Positions 44,167 to 53,499 of a stretch of 64,000 nt of DNA are shown piece by piece. The DNA comes from Flavobacteriaceae bacterium UBA4439 (GTDB lineage: Bacteria; Bacteroidota; Bacteroidia; Flavobacteriales; Flavobacteriaceae). The stretch is taken from contig DGPN01000015.1 in assembly GCA_002390455.1 (NCBI GenBank), positions 7,284-71,283 of the forward strand, written 5' to 3'. The notes under the pieces are model-generated. The model had not been told where the DNA came from and ran no database searches. It saw only the letters and a list, made by a program, of their open reading frames with translations. The position numbers and the translations under genes are program-made. Within the stretch, counting starts at the first letter, position 1. The number at the start of each line of letters is the position of its first letter.

Positions 44167-45122
44167 TTTGGGGAATTAAATTTTTTTCTCTCCAAAATCC
44201 ATACCAAATAAAGACCTGTGATAAAAAAAACAGCTGCAAGTATAAGTTGGGGATCTTCTTGATAGTCAAAAGGGGAAATTGGTTTGGATAATGTTTTGTT
44301 GCTTTCGCCCAGAGACCACTCAAATTTTTGCTGCCAAGGCCACAATTTGTGAAGCGCTCCAACCATAAGGCCAATCAATACTGCCATGGTCTTGTCGTGT
44401 TGCTTATCAAACAACCATTTTAGAATAGAAGCAAAAATTCTTAATCCTATAACGATGCCTAAGATAAAAACGGAGAGTTGGGTAATTGTAGGAATCATGA
44501 TTTCCAACTCTAGGTTGCTCAAACTCGTTATGGCACTTTTGATTAAACTGATGACCGTGCTATAGCTTCCCAGAATAAGAAGTATGTAGGCTCCAGAGAT
44601 TCCAGGCAAAATCATGGCAATAATCCCAAAGAAACCAGATATAAACAAATAAAACAGCCCTATTTCTCCATTAACTGGAGTCATTTGAGTCAATATAAAA
44701 GACAAAATAGCACTAAAAATCATCAGTAATGAATTGGATACATTCCACTTCTTTAGTGTGTTTTTTAATAGAAAAATACTCGCAATTAGCAATCCCAAAA
44801 AGAAGGACCACAGTGGAATGGGGTGTTCGTTGATGAGCCAGTCGATGGCAAAAGACAGACTTAAAATGGCGGTAATGATTCCCAAGAAAAGAACCGTTAG
44901 AAATTCTCCATTGATGTTGGTCCAAAAAGACTTTATGCCCTCTTTTTTGAGACTTTTTAAATTTTTCAGGTTGATGGAGTCAATGGACTGAATGAGTTCT
45001 TTGTAAACCCCAAGTATTAGGGCAATAGTCCCTCCAGAGACACCGGGCATGAGATCGGCAGTACCCATGGCCATTCCCTTGAAAAATAAAATGATTTTAT
45101 CTTTGGAAATAAGATTTTTCAA
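44163..45122 (-). CDS. DUF368 membrane protein, copy 1 (putative undecaprenyl-phosphate translocase)
   Basis: A 319-residue paralogue of the next gene, with the same two signatures (GMAMGTADLMPGVSGGTIALILGVYKEL and IAMILPGISGAYILLILGSYS). The paired PGxSG repeats suggest an internally duplicated transporter fold. The start is uncertain: the annotated TTG at 45122 overlaps a TACTTTTG promoter-like box (45120-45127), and the next Met (45074) would remove the first 16 residues, including part of the conserved FFKGMAMG helix. The 4-nt ATGA overlap with copy 2 indicates one operon with aroE. Confidence 0.86.
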   Translation of the reverse strand: MKNLISKDKIILFFKGMAMGTADLMPGVSGGTIALILGVYKELIQSIDSINLKNLKSLKKEGIKSFWTNINGEFLTVLFLGIITAILSLSFAIDWLINEHPIPLWSFFLGLLIASIFLLKNTLKKWNVSNSLLMIFSAILSFILTQMTPVNGEIGLFYLFISGFFGIIAMILPGISGAYILLILGSYSTVISLIKSAITSLSNLELEIMIPTITQLSVFILGIVIGLRIFASILKWLFDKQHDKTMAVLIGLMVGALHKLWPWQQKFEWSLGESNKTLSKPISPFDYQEDPQLILAAVFFITGLYLVWILERKKFNSPK

Positions 45123-45183
45123 AAGTAAAATTTTACCGCAATATAGAGCGAAAAACCGAAATAGGAAATTTATACCCTATGGA

Positions 45184-46536
45184 TTAAAGTTTGATTAATT
45201 CAGGAAATAAATGATTGATATTTCTTGGAATTTTAATCTCATTTTTTATTTGGTTGAAAATCAATTGTGCTTCGTTTTGATCCCCCAACCTGAATTTACA
45301 ACCTGCTATACGATACAAAATGGGAGCGTTTTTTTTGTGGTATTGCAAGGCTTGTTCTCCTATTTTAAGAGCGCTTTGCCAATCATTGACCAGCATAAGA
45401 GAGTCCATCCACATGGTCCAGTTTTGAATATCGTGATTTCCAAGGTTGATGGCGGTTTCACAGCCTACAGCGGTTTCCTCATAATAGTTTAACTCGAAGT
45501 GAATGAGCGCACTTTTTTTCCACAAGTCTGTATTGTCGGAATTGGATTGTAAAGCTTTATTGACATAATGTTGCGCCTTGAGGAAGTCTTTTGTGTCGAT
45601 CAGAAAATCAATCAGAGCCAACCAACTTTTTTCGTGGTTGGGTTCCAGTTTGATGGATTCTTCAAAATATCTAATGGCTAATTTATCGTTTCCTAATTTT
45701 AGATGACAAACTCCAATTTTGTGATTGACAAAAGCACTAGGATCAGTAAAATTAAGTGAGAATTCAAAGTTGTCTATGGCTTCGTTGAGCCGTCCCATTT
45801 GTTCTAATAGATTCCCTTTTTCGATATAGGCTCCCGTAAAACAATCGTCGCTGATGATGGCAAATTCAAAGGCAGAAAGGGCTTCTTCCAATTTGTTGAT
45901 CTTGATGTATATTTTGCCCAGTTGATGCCAAGCTACTTCACTGTATGGATTGATTTCTAGAAGGTTGTTTAGTGTATTGATGGCTTCAATATCTTCACCC
46001 AATTGCTCGTAACAATACAATAAGTTGTAGAGGGACTGGTAGTCGTGTGAATTTTCCTTTACACATTTGTAAAAGAAATCTTTCGCTTTGATATAGTCTT
46101 CTAGGAATAAGTATTCCATACCCAACAAGTTCCATATTTCACTGGGTTCATCAGTCACCTCCAGTGCTTTTTTGAGGAACTCAATGGCTTTGAGATGATC
46201 CTTTTTTTTGGAGGAAATATTAGATCTTTGTAAGAAGATTTCTTCATGTTCAGGAGATATCTTCTCAATGATGTTGAGCATATCCTCTGCTTTTTTAAAG
46301 TCATCATCCATGAGTAATATTTCACTTTTGAGCAGCATTAATTCAACATTCTGAGGATGTTGCTCCATTCCCATTTTTATTGCTTTTTTGGCAAGGTTAA
46401 ATTGGGCAAAATCAATATAGTGGTGGATGATGTTTTCGAATTCAAGGGCATCAAAGAACAGCACTTGGTTGGTTTTGAGCATTTGCTCAAATTTGGTTAA
46501 GGAGGGATTGGTATCTTCCGATAAATTATCGAACAT
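45184..46536 (-). CDS. Tetratricopeptide-repeat protein
   Basis: A 450-residue soluble protein made of about ten TPR units from residue 30 onward; clear repeats include LLGMEYLFLEDYIKAKDFFYKCV, AWHQLGKIYIKINKLEEALSAFEFAI and NHKIGVCHLKLGNDKLAIRYFEESI. There is no signal peptide or catalytic domain, so it is probably a cytosolic scaffold or assembly factor. It stands alone between the DUF368 operon and the aminotransferase gene. A near-match -7 box (TAAATTTA, 46555-46562) lies upstream. Confidence 0.88.
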   Translation of the reverse strand: MFDNLSEDTNPSLTKFEQMLKTNQVLFFDALEFENIIHHYIDFAQFNLAKKAIKMGMEQHPQNVELMLLKSEILLMDDDFKKAEDMLNIIEKISPEHEEIFLQRSNISSKKKDHLKAIEFLKKALEVTDEPSEIWNLLGMEYLFLEDYIKAKDFFYKCVKENSHDYQSLYNLLYCYEQLGEDIEAINTLNNLLEINPYSEVAWHQLGKIYIKINKLEEALSAFEFAIISDDCFTGAYIEKGNLLEQMGRLNEAIDNFEFSLNFTDPSAFVNHKIGVCHLKLGNDKLAIRYFEESIKLEPNHEKSWLALIDFLIDTKDFLKAQHYVNKALQSNSDNTDLWKKSALIHFELNYYEETAVGCETAINLGNHDIQNWTMWMDSLMLVNDWQSALKIGEQALQYHKKNAPILYRIAGCKFRLGDQNEAQLIFNQIKNEIKIPRNINHLFPELIKL

Positions 46537-46628
46537 AAAGTTTAATTCTTTATCTAAATTTATTGAAGAATAGAAGATTCATTGAGTAGAACGGTTTATT
46601 CTTTTCAACAAAAGTATTAACATTGATA

Positions 46629-47804
46629 TTAAATTTCGTCGAGGGTTTCTTTGATGATTTTACATCCCAAGATAATTTCTTCTTCACTGATGTTTAAAGG
46701 AGGTGAAATCCTTATTGCATTTTTCTCCCACAATAACCAGAATAATAGAAGTCCTTTTTCTATGCAGCGGTGGACTAATAAATTGGGAATTTCTGGGCTT
46801 TCGAAGATAGGAGCCAACATCAATCCTTTACCACTGATGCTTTTAATCATAGAGTGTTTTAGGTTTTTTCTAAATATTTTTTCCTTCTGCTCAATTTGTT
46901 GGATCAAATTTGTAGATAGGATTTCATTGATGGTGGTTAAGGCTGCGGTGGCAATGACAGGATTTCCCCCAAAAGTGGTAATGTGACCAAGTTTGGGTTG
47001 ATCTTCCAATTTTTGCATTAGTTTTTTGGAGGCGGAGAAAGCGCCTATGGGTAATCCCCCTCCCAGTGCTTTTCCCATGACTACAATATCGGGAGCAACA
47101 CCAAAATGCTCAAAGCCGAACATTTTACCCGTCCGACCAAACCCCGGTTGAATTTCGTCAAGTAGGAGGAGAGCACCTTTATCTTCACATCTTTTTTTGA
47201 CTTTCTTTAGGTAATCATCCTGTGGTAAAATAAATCCCGCTCCCCCTTGAATGGTTTCCAATAAGACTGCCGCAGTATTTTCATTAATCTGGCTTAAATC
47301 TTCTTCTGCATTGAAGTGAAGAAAACGCACTCCTGGAAGTAATGGGCGGTAACTCTTTTTTTGTTGTTCATAGCCCAGTAAACTGAGTGCTCCATGTGTG
47401 CTGCCATGATAGGATCGATGAGCGGCAACGAGTCCAGATCTTTGTGTTACTCGCTTGGCGAGTTTCAATGCGCCTTCTATGGCTTCGGTGCCCGAATTGG
47501 TCAGATATACGACTTCATGGCTTTTGGGGAGGAGGTTCACCAGTTTTTTACAGAGGGCTACTGCTGGGGCTTGGGCAAATTCGCCATAGACCATGACATG
47601 CATGTATTTTTCTATTTGTGATTTAAGAGCGCTGACTACTTTCGGGTGGGAATGACCCAATGGGAGTGCCGATACACCAGCCACAAAATCTAAATAGGAT
47701 TTTCCTTGTGTATCGAATAGATAGCTGCCGCTGGCACGCTCGATTTCCAAGCCGAGGGGATGGGGAGTGGTTTTGGCTTGGTATTTTAAAAAATCTTCCA
47801 GCAT
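46629..47804 (-). CDS. Class III PLP-dependent aminotransferase
   Basis: A 391-residue fold-I aminotransferase of the acetylornithine/ornithine/4-aminobutyrate group. Motifs: YLDFVAGVSALPLGHSHP, the YLTNSGTEAIEGALKLAKR phosphate-binding loop, LLLDEIQPGFGRTGKMFGFEHF, and the PLP lysine in IVVMGKALGGGLPIGAF. The substrate cannot be inferred; it is not beside arginine or lysine genes. The gene begins directly after the OstA-like stop codon with no gap, so the two are co-transcribed. Confidence 0.88.
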   Translation of the reverse strand: MLEDFLKYQAKTTPHPLGLEIERASGSYLFDTQGKSYLDFVAGVSALPLGHSHPKVVSALKSQIEKYMHVMVYGEFAQAPAVALCKKLVNLLPKSHEVVYLTNSGTEAIEGALKLAKRVTQRSGLVAAHRSYHGSTHGALSLLGYEQQKKSYRPLLPGVRFLHFNAEEDLSQINENTAAVLLETIQGGAGFILPQDDYLKKVKKRCEDKGALLLLDEIQPGFGRTGKMFGFEHFGVAPDIVVMGKALGGGLPIGAFSASKKLMQKLEDQPKLGHITTFGGNPVIATAALTTINEILSTNLIQQIEQKEKIFRKNLKHSMIKSISGKGLMLAPIFESPEIPNLLVHRCIEKGLLLFWLLWEKNAIRISPPLNISEEEIILGCKIIKETLDEI

Positions 47805-49472
47805 TTATTCCTCGATTTTTTCCGTAAAAGCCTCAGGAACATTAATCTCTTTTATTTCAGTGGGTTGAAATTGATTGTCCTCTTCACTAAAAAGCTGGAG
47901 GATCGTATTAGGACGTTCCTCTTCCCTCCAGATAAAGCCATCGAGTTTACGTTCGTTAATGGGTAAATCCTTGTCTGGAAATAAATCTCCATCAGGACTA
48001 ACAAAGAAAGTGATGTCTTCAATCTCGTTTTCTTTGGTAATCATTTTAAGTCGGCTGCATGTGGTCTTATCAATCCCTATCAATTCATTTTCCTCGTCCG
48101 AATACATATAATAGATGACCTCGGTGTTTTTGCTGACGTCAATTTCACTGAGTTTCCCATCTTGGAAAAGACCGTCGAGAACTCCACCCTTAATTTGATT
48201 AAAACCAGTCTCACTTATAGAATCTCTTTCTACAATCCAACTGTTACCTACAATTTTTAGGGAATCCAGTTTTTTTGTTTTTATGTCCGAGATTAGAAAT
48301 ATTTTGTCTCCGGACATTTGACTTTTTCCAAACCAAAGAATAGGGTTTTTTTTATTTTTTTGACTGGAGGATAAAATTTGATTTTCTTTACGATTTAGAG
48401 GCAACTTGAGGAGCTTTATAAGTCCTGTACTATGGTCTAGATGAAGAGAGTCTGATTTCCCCCTCAGATCTTTTTTAAAAATTCTAACATCGTAGTACCC
48501 CCTTAAAATCTTTTTTTCAGGTGGCCCTGTAGCAATGAGTGTATCGGCATGGATGTAGAGCGAGTCTTGATCAATGATATTAATGGCCAGAGCTCTTCGG
48601 GTGATGATGGCAGAATCTTTGGCCTTGAAAATTTCACCGTAATGGCCATTGATTACAGATTTGTTTAGGGTATCAATTACACTGACATTGTTGGTTGCAG
48701 CAGCATAATTCCTTTCATTTTCAAAATACAAACTGTCTCCTCTGATTTCTTTATTATCATAAAAAATGACTGCATTTTTTTGAAAATTACCTTTTTGTAA
48801 TTGGGTGTCATAAGCTCCCTTTTCACAGAAAATATCGTATTCCTCTCCCACGATGGTTGTCTTTCCGTAGAAGAATGCCTTATCACTTTCGGTATAATAA
48901 TCCAGTTGTTGAGATTTCAGCTCATACTCTGGATCGTCAATTTTTACCCTAGTGATGAATCGATATTTTTTTTCATTCATAAAGTAGGTTCCCCGTATGC
49001 TGGTCAGTTTTCTTTTTTCATCTACGATGGTTCCAAATGAATTGTAAAAGGCTTTGGAGTTGGCTCGATCCAAATAGAGGGTATCGGTTTTGAGCGTCAT
49101 ATCGGGTCTTTCGAGCACTACTTTTCCCCACGCCTTGGCCAGTTTACTAGTTCCGTCATATTCGATTTGCTCACAAGTCATTTTTAAACTATCACCTTGG
49201 GTAAAGACCACATCACCATTGGCTTTAAAAAAATTCTCCTTGGGATAGAAATAGGAAATATCCGATTTGATCAAGGCGCCCTCGTGAAAAAGATGAACTC
49301 TGATTCCTTCTTTTTTCACCAATATGTTGGCCCCAGGAAAATAAAATTCATCTTGGGTGGAACCTCCAGCCTGAATGATTTTAATGATTTTTGGTTCTTC
49401 TTGCGCTACTACTTTTCCTATCGCCAATAGAAAAATGAGCTGAAGTATGCCGACTTGAATATTCTTTTTCAC
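47805..49472 (-). CDS. OstA/LptA-like LPS-transport protein
   Basis: A 555-residue exported protein with a cleavable signal (LQLIFLLAIGKVVAQ). Residues about 30-270 form a series of OstA-type beta-strand repeats typical of LptA and the LptD N-terminus: ANILVKKEGIRVHLFHEGALIKSD, FKANGDVVFTQGDSLKMTCEQIEYDG, KAWGKVVLERPDMTLKTDTLYLD. Such proteins form the periplasmic bridge carrying LPS to the outer membrane. It is much longer than LptA and lacks the LptD barrel, a form common in Bacteroidota. It lies 32 bp after purA. Confidence 0.85.
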   Translation of the reverse strand: MKKNIQVGILQLIFLLAIGKVVAQEEPKIIKIIQAGGSTQDEFYFPGANILVKKEGIRVHLFHEGALIKSDISYFYPKENFFKANGDVVFTQGDSLKMTCEQIEYDGTSKLAKAWGKVVLERPDMTLKTDTLYLDRANSKAFYNSFGTIVDEKRKLTSIRGTYFMNEKKYRFITRVKIDDPEYELKSQQLDYYTESDKAFFYGKTTIVGEEYDIFCEKGAYDTQLQKGNFQKNAVIFYDNKEIRGDSLYFENERNYAAATNNVSVIDTLNKSVINGHYGEIFKAKDSAIITRRALAINIIDQDSLYIHADTLIATGPPEKKILRGYYDVRIFKKDLRGKSDSLHLDHSTGLIKLLKLPLNRKENQILSSSQKNKKNPILWFGKSQMSGDKIFLISDIKTKKLDSLKIVGNSWIVERDSISETGFNQIKGGVLDGLFQDGKLSEIDVSKNTEVIYYMYSDEENELIGIDKTTCSRLKMITKENEIEDITFFVSPDGDLFPDKDLPINERKLDGFIWREEERPNTILQLFSEEDNQFQPTEIKEINVPEAFTEKIEE

Positions 49473-49504
49473 AGTAAGTGGTTGTTGGCACTAAATTAGA
49501 AAAT

Positions 49505-50776
49505 CTACCTTAAAATGGTTTGTTTTCTGTCAGGTCCTACGGAAACAATTTTTATGGGCGTATCGAGTTCTCGCTCCAGAAAATGAATGTAATCTGTAAA
49601 GTTTTTGGGAAGTTTTTCAACAGTATTGATTTGAGTCAAGTCTTCCTCCCAACCTGGAATTTCAAGATATACAGGGGATATGGATTTATCATTAATATCG
49701 AAGGGAAAATGATCGATTAGTCCTTCCTCTGTTTTATATTGATTACAAACCTTAATGGTATCGATACCAGAGAGTACATCTCCTTTCATCATCATCAGTT
49801 GGGTAACACCGTTGACCCGAATGGCATATTTTAAAGCAACGAGGTCAATCCATCCGCAACGACGGGCTCTTCCTGTAGTAGCACCAAATTCGTGACCGAC
49901 TTTTGCGATCCGTTCCCCTACTTCATCAAATAACTCTGTAGGGAAAGGCCCACTTCCAACTCGAGTAGTGTAGGCTTTAAAAATCCCGAAGACTTCTTTG
50001 ATTTTATTGGGAGCTACGCCTAGTCCTGTGCAAGCTCCTGCCGCCGTCGTGGTGGAGGAGGTTACAAATGGATAAGTGCCAAAGTCAACATCGAGTAATG
50101 ATCCTTGCGCTCCTTCAGCTAAAATCTTTTTTCCAGCATCTTGAGCTTTGTGCAAATAGTTTTCACTGTCAACTATTTGGCACTTTTTCAAGGTTTCGAT
50201 GGATTCAAAAAATTGGGTTTCCAATTCGTCTAGGTCATATTCCAAATCCACATTATGGAAATCCAACATTTTAATGTGTTTCTGAGTCAATGTTCGATAG
50301 CGATCTTTCCAACTTTTGGTCAAAATATCTCCTACGCGCATCCCGTTTCTCCCAGTTTTGTCCATATATGTTGGGCCAATACCTTTGAGAGTCGATCCTA
50401 TTTTGGCTTTTCCTTTAGAAGCTTCTGATGCAGCATCGAGTAACCGGTGGGTGGGAAGAATAAGATGGGCTTTTTTGGAGATCAATAGCTTTGTCGAAAA
50501 ATCTATTTCGTAGGGAGCCAAATTTTCCAATTCTTTTTTGAAAATCACTGGATCGATGACTACTCCATTACCAATCAGATTAATGGCACTTGGATGAAAA
50601 ATTCCAGAGGGTATGGTATGCAAAACGTGTTTTATCCCTTCAAATTCTAAGGTGTGTCCAGCATTGGGTCCACCTTGAAAGCGAGCTATGATGTCATAGG
50701 ATTCCGTCAACACATCGACGATTTTACCTTTCCCTTCGTCGCCCCATTGGAGGCCTAGCAGTAAGTCTACGGACAT
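49505..50776 (-). CDS. purA: Adenylosuccinate synthetase
   Basis: A 423-residue GTP-dependent enzyme converting IMP and aspartate to adenylosuccinate in AMP synthesis. Motifs: LLLGLQWGDEGKGKIVDVL (P-loop-like), GGPNAGHT, a KGIGPTYMDKTGRNG segment, EGAQGSLLDVDFGTYPFVTSS and the GTP-binding loop TTTGRARRCGWID. It is 6 nt after the Fur-family gene and is preceded by relA; PurA is a known ppGpp-inhibited enzyme, so this grouping may be functional (inference). Confidence 0.97.
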   Translation of the reverse strand: MSVDLLLGLQWGDEGKGKIVDVLTESYDIIARFQGGPNAGHTLEFEGIKHVLHTIPSGIFHPSAINLIGNGVVIDPVIFKKELENLAPYEIDFSTKLLISKKAHLILPTHRLLDAASEASKGKAKIGSTLKGIGPTYMDKTGRNGMRVGDILTKSWKDRYRTLTQKHIKMLDFHNVDLEYDLDELETQFFESIETLKKCQIVDSENYLHKAQDAGKKILAEGAQGSLLDVDFGTYPFVTSSTTTAAGACTGLGVAPNKIKEVFGIFKAYTTRVGSGPFPTELFDEVGERIAKVGHEFGATTGRARRCGWIDLVALKYAIRVNGVTQLMMMKGDVLSGIDTIKVCNQYKTEEGLIDHFPFDINDKSISPVYLEIPGWEEDLTQINTVEKLPKNFTDYIHFLERELDTPIKIVSVGPDRKQTILR

Positions 50777-50782
50777 ATTAAA

Positions 50783-51232
50783 TTAGGAATTTACTCTTTT
50801 TTTTGTTCCGTAAAAATAAAGAGAATGGTTGTGTATTTCAACATCGAATATTTCTTCGATTGTTTTTTTTATGTTTTGAATTCTCGGATCACAAAATTCT
50901 TTTACTTCACCCGAATCTGTAAAGATGATGTGGTCGTGTTGACGGTCAAAATAGGATTTTTCGTATTGTGCTTGGTTTTTGCCAAACTGATGTTTTCTGA
51001 CCAATCCACATTCTAAAAGAAGCTCGATGGTGTTGTAAAGTGTTGCTCTGCTTACCCTGTAATTTTTATTTTTCATGGTGATGTACAATGATTCAATATC
51101 AAAGTGTTCCTCACTGTCATAAATTTCATACAAGATGGCAAATCGCTCCGGTGTTTTTCGGTGGGCATGTTTGTTCAAGAAGTTTACGAAAACCTCCTTT
51201 ACAATTTCCTGATTGGATTTGTTTTTTTCCAT
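50783..51232 (-). CDS. Fur-family transcriptional regulator
   Basis: A 149-residue Fur/PerR/Zur-like repressor. The N-terminal winged helix (HRKTPERFAILYEIYDSEEHFDIESLYITM, then VSRATLYNTIELLLECGLV) is well conserved. The metal site keeps QHDHIIF and Glu/His residues, but the structural CxxC...CxxC zinc knuckles are missing: FTDSGEVKEFC has Ser where the second knuckle cysteine would be. The metal specificity is therefore unclear. It is 22 nt downstream of relA, 6 nt before purA, and has its own promoter box. Confidence 0.9.
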   Translation of the reverse strand: MEKNKSNQEIVKEVFVNFLNKHAHRKTPERFAILYEIYDSEEHFDIESLYITMKNKNYRVSRATLYNTIELLLECGLVRKHQFGKNQAQYEKSYFDRQHDHIIFTDSGEVKEFCDPRIQNIKKTIEEIFDVEIHNHSLYFYGTKKRVNS

Positions 51233-51237
51233 TTTTA

Positions 51238-51245
51238 CAAATATA
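51238..51245 (-). promoter_or_regulatory. -7 box (TATATTTG) of the Fur-family gene, 5 nt from the start codon
   Basis: Exact TAnnTTTG on the minus strand, then TAAAA and the ATG. It lies in the 22-nt gap after relA, so the Fur-family gene and purA can be transcribed separately, probably as a leaderless mRNA. Confidence 0.6.
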
Positions 51246-51254
51246 GGTCTTAAA

Positions 51255-53459
51255 TCATTCCCTGAGAACTTTATCTACACCCCTGATCTTTAAAATCCTG
51301 TTAATCAGTTTATTGAGTATAGTTTTATTTTTTACATTTAGACTGATTAATCCAGTAAAAACACCATCTTCACTGTCAAAACTCAATTTGTTGATGTTGA
51401 CACTCATGTCGCCTGAAATCGATTGAGTAACCTCACTCACAATTCCTATGTTGTCAATTCCAGAAAGTTTTAAAATGGCTGTAAACTCATCTGAGGAAGA
51501 ATCTACCCATTTTGCTTTAATGATTCTGTATGCATAATTAGATTGAAGAGATAGGGCATTTGGACACTCTTTTTTATGAACTTTTATCCCTTCATTGACA
51601 CTGACAAAACCAAATACAGGATCACCTGCAATAGGATTACAGCAGGGGGAGAGGGAGTGTTTCAAACTCTCTTTTTCCTTACCAAAAACCAAAGTATCAA
51701 ATCGTTGTGTAATTTCTTCATTGTCTTCTTTTTTGTATGCACTGCCTTGTTTCCTTATTTTTTTCTTGAAAAAATTGAGGAAACTCCCATTGAATTCGGT
51801 TGAAAAATCTTTTAACTGTTTGTTATTGATGGTTCCCAGACCAAGACGGTAAAACAAATCTTGGCTGTTGCTGAGATTGAAATACCGTAACATATGCCCT
51901 ACGGTTTTGTCATTGAGGGTGATCTTGAGTTGTTTTAATTTTCTTCTTAAGGTCTCACGACCATCGACCGCAATTCTCTTTTTCTCTTCATTAAGCGATG
52001 ACTTGATTTTTGATTTGGCTCTAGAGGTCTGAACAAAGTCCAACCAGTTGGCAGTGGGTTTGATGTTTTCAGAAGTAATTACTTCAACATTTTCCCCGCT
52101 TTTCAATGTCCTGCTCAGCGGTACGAGTTTTCCATTGACTCTCGCTCCTCTGGTTTTCATTCCTAATTCGGTGTGAATGCTAAAAGCAAAGTCCAAAGCG
52201 GTAGCTCCCTTGGGTAATGACTTGATTTCCCCTGTTGGGGTAAATACAAAAATTTCCTTGGCGTATAAGTTGAGTTTGAAATTTTCTACAAAATCAACTG
52301 GATTTTCGTTATTGCTTTCCAGAACCTCTTGGAGCTTGTCCAGCCAAGAGTCAATACCAATATCTTTTTGTTCGCCTTGTTTGTATTTGTGGTGCGCAGC
52401 GTATCCTTTTTCTGCTATTTCATTCATCCGATCCGATCGAATTTGCACTTCTACCCATTTGTTGTTGGGGCCCATTACGGTGATGTGCAAAGCCTCATAT
52501 CCGTTAGATTTGGGGGCGGTAATCCAGTCCCTTAATCGGGTGGGGTTTGGGGTAAAGTGATCCGTAATGATAGAATAGATTTTCCAGGCTAAAAACTTTT
52601 CATTTCGATGCGTACCCTTGTAAATGATTCGGATAGCAAACTTGTCAAAAACATTTTCGAAAGGAATATTTTGCATGGTCATTTTTCGGTTAATCGAAAA
52701 AATGGATTTGCTGCGTCCTTTGATCTGATATTCTAATCCCTCCTCTGCTAGGGCAAACTCTATAATCTTGGAAAATGATTTTATGTACTGTTCTTGCTCT
52801 TCCTTCCCCCCCTCGATTTTACTTTTGATGAACTTGTAATTTTCGGGTTCAGTGTATTTAAAACTCAGATCCTCTAGCTCTGTTTTAATATTATACAGAC
52901 CAATCCTGTGAGATAATGGAGCGTAGATATATAGCGTTTCGGAAGCGATTTTAACCTGTTTGTAATCCGGCATCGCATCCATAGTTTGCATATTGTGTAA
53001 CCGATCTGCTATTTTGATGATGATGACCCTAACGTCGTCATTGAGGGTCAACAAGAGTTTTCTAAAGTTCTCTGCCTGTAGGGAAACTTGATTTTCCTTA
53101 CTTAGCTTAGAAATTTTGGTCAAACCTTCTACGATTTTTGCGACACTAATCCCAAAAAGTTTCTCAATATCCTCAATACTGTACTCCGTATCCTCGACCA
53201 CATCATGTAGCAGGGAAGCTGCAATGGAAGTGGCATCTAGACCGATCTCCTGTGCGACAATTTTGGCAACACTAATGGGATGTAAAATATAGGGTTCACC
53301 AGACTTGCGCCTTTGATTTCTGTGGGCATAGACGGCAGTGTCAAAAGCAGAACGGATCAATTTCTTATCTTCATTTGATAAGGTTTGATAGCTGATTCGA
53401 AGCAGTTCTTTGTACTGCTTTGCAATCTCTTTGTTCTCTATTTCTTCACTGACAATCAT
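51255..53459 (-). CDS. relA: Bifunctional (p)ppGpp synthetase/hydrolase RelA/SpoT
   Basis: A 734-residue long RSH enzyme controlling the stringent response. Domains: HD hydrolase (HRNQRRKSGEPYILHPISVAKI; AASLLHDVVEDTEYS), synthetase (a RSKSIFSINRKM segment; NGYEALHITVMGP; EVQIRSDRMNEIAEKGYAAHHKYK), TGS (VFTPTGEIKSLPKGATALDFAFSIH) and a C-terminal ACT domain (ILKLSGIDNIGIVSEVTQSI). Both catalytic domains look intact. I start at MIVSEEIENK; the longer frame would run 41 nt into the methyltransferase gene. A near-consensus promoter (TTG, then TACCTTTA) lies just upstream of this ATG. Confidence 0.95.
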   Translation of the reverse strand: MIVSEEIENKEIAKQYKELLRISYQTLSNEDKKLIRSAFDTAVYAHRNQRRKSGEPYILHPISVAKIVAQEIGLDATSIAASLLHDVVEDTEYSIEDIEKLFGISVAKIVEGLTKISKLSKENQVSLQAENFRKLLLTLNDDVRVIIIKIADRLHNMQTMDAMPDYKQVKIASETLYIYAPLSHRIGLYNIKTELEDLSFKYTEPENYKFIKSKIEGGKEEQEQYIKSFSKIIEFALAEEGLEYQIKGRSKSIFSINRKMTMQNIPFENVFDKFAIRIIYKGTHRNEKFLAWKIYSIITDHFTPNPTRLRDWITAPKSNGYEALHITVMGPNNKWVEVQIRSDRMNEIAEKGYAAHHKYKQGEQKDIGIDSWLDKLQEVLESNNENPVDFVENFKLNLYAKEIFVFTPTGEIKSLPKGATALDFAFSIHTELGMKTRGARVNGKLVPLSRTLKSGENVEVITSENIKPTANWLDFVQTSRAKSKIKSSLNEEKKRIAVDGRETLRRKLKQLKITLNDKTVGHMLRYFNLSNSQDLFYRLGLGTINNKQLKDFSTEFNGSFLNFFKKKIRKQGSAYKKEDNEEITQRFDTLVFGKEKESLKHSLSPCCNPIAGDPVFGFVSVNEGIKVHKKECPNALSLQSNYAYRIIKAKWVDSSSDEFTAILKLSGIDNIGIVSEVTQSISGDMSVNINKLSFDSEDGVFTGLISLNVKNKTILNKLINRILKIRGVDKVLRE

Positions 53460-53499
53460 AGCAATAATAAAGGTACTTGAAACTTTTAATTCAACAAAA

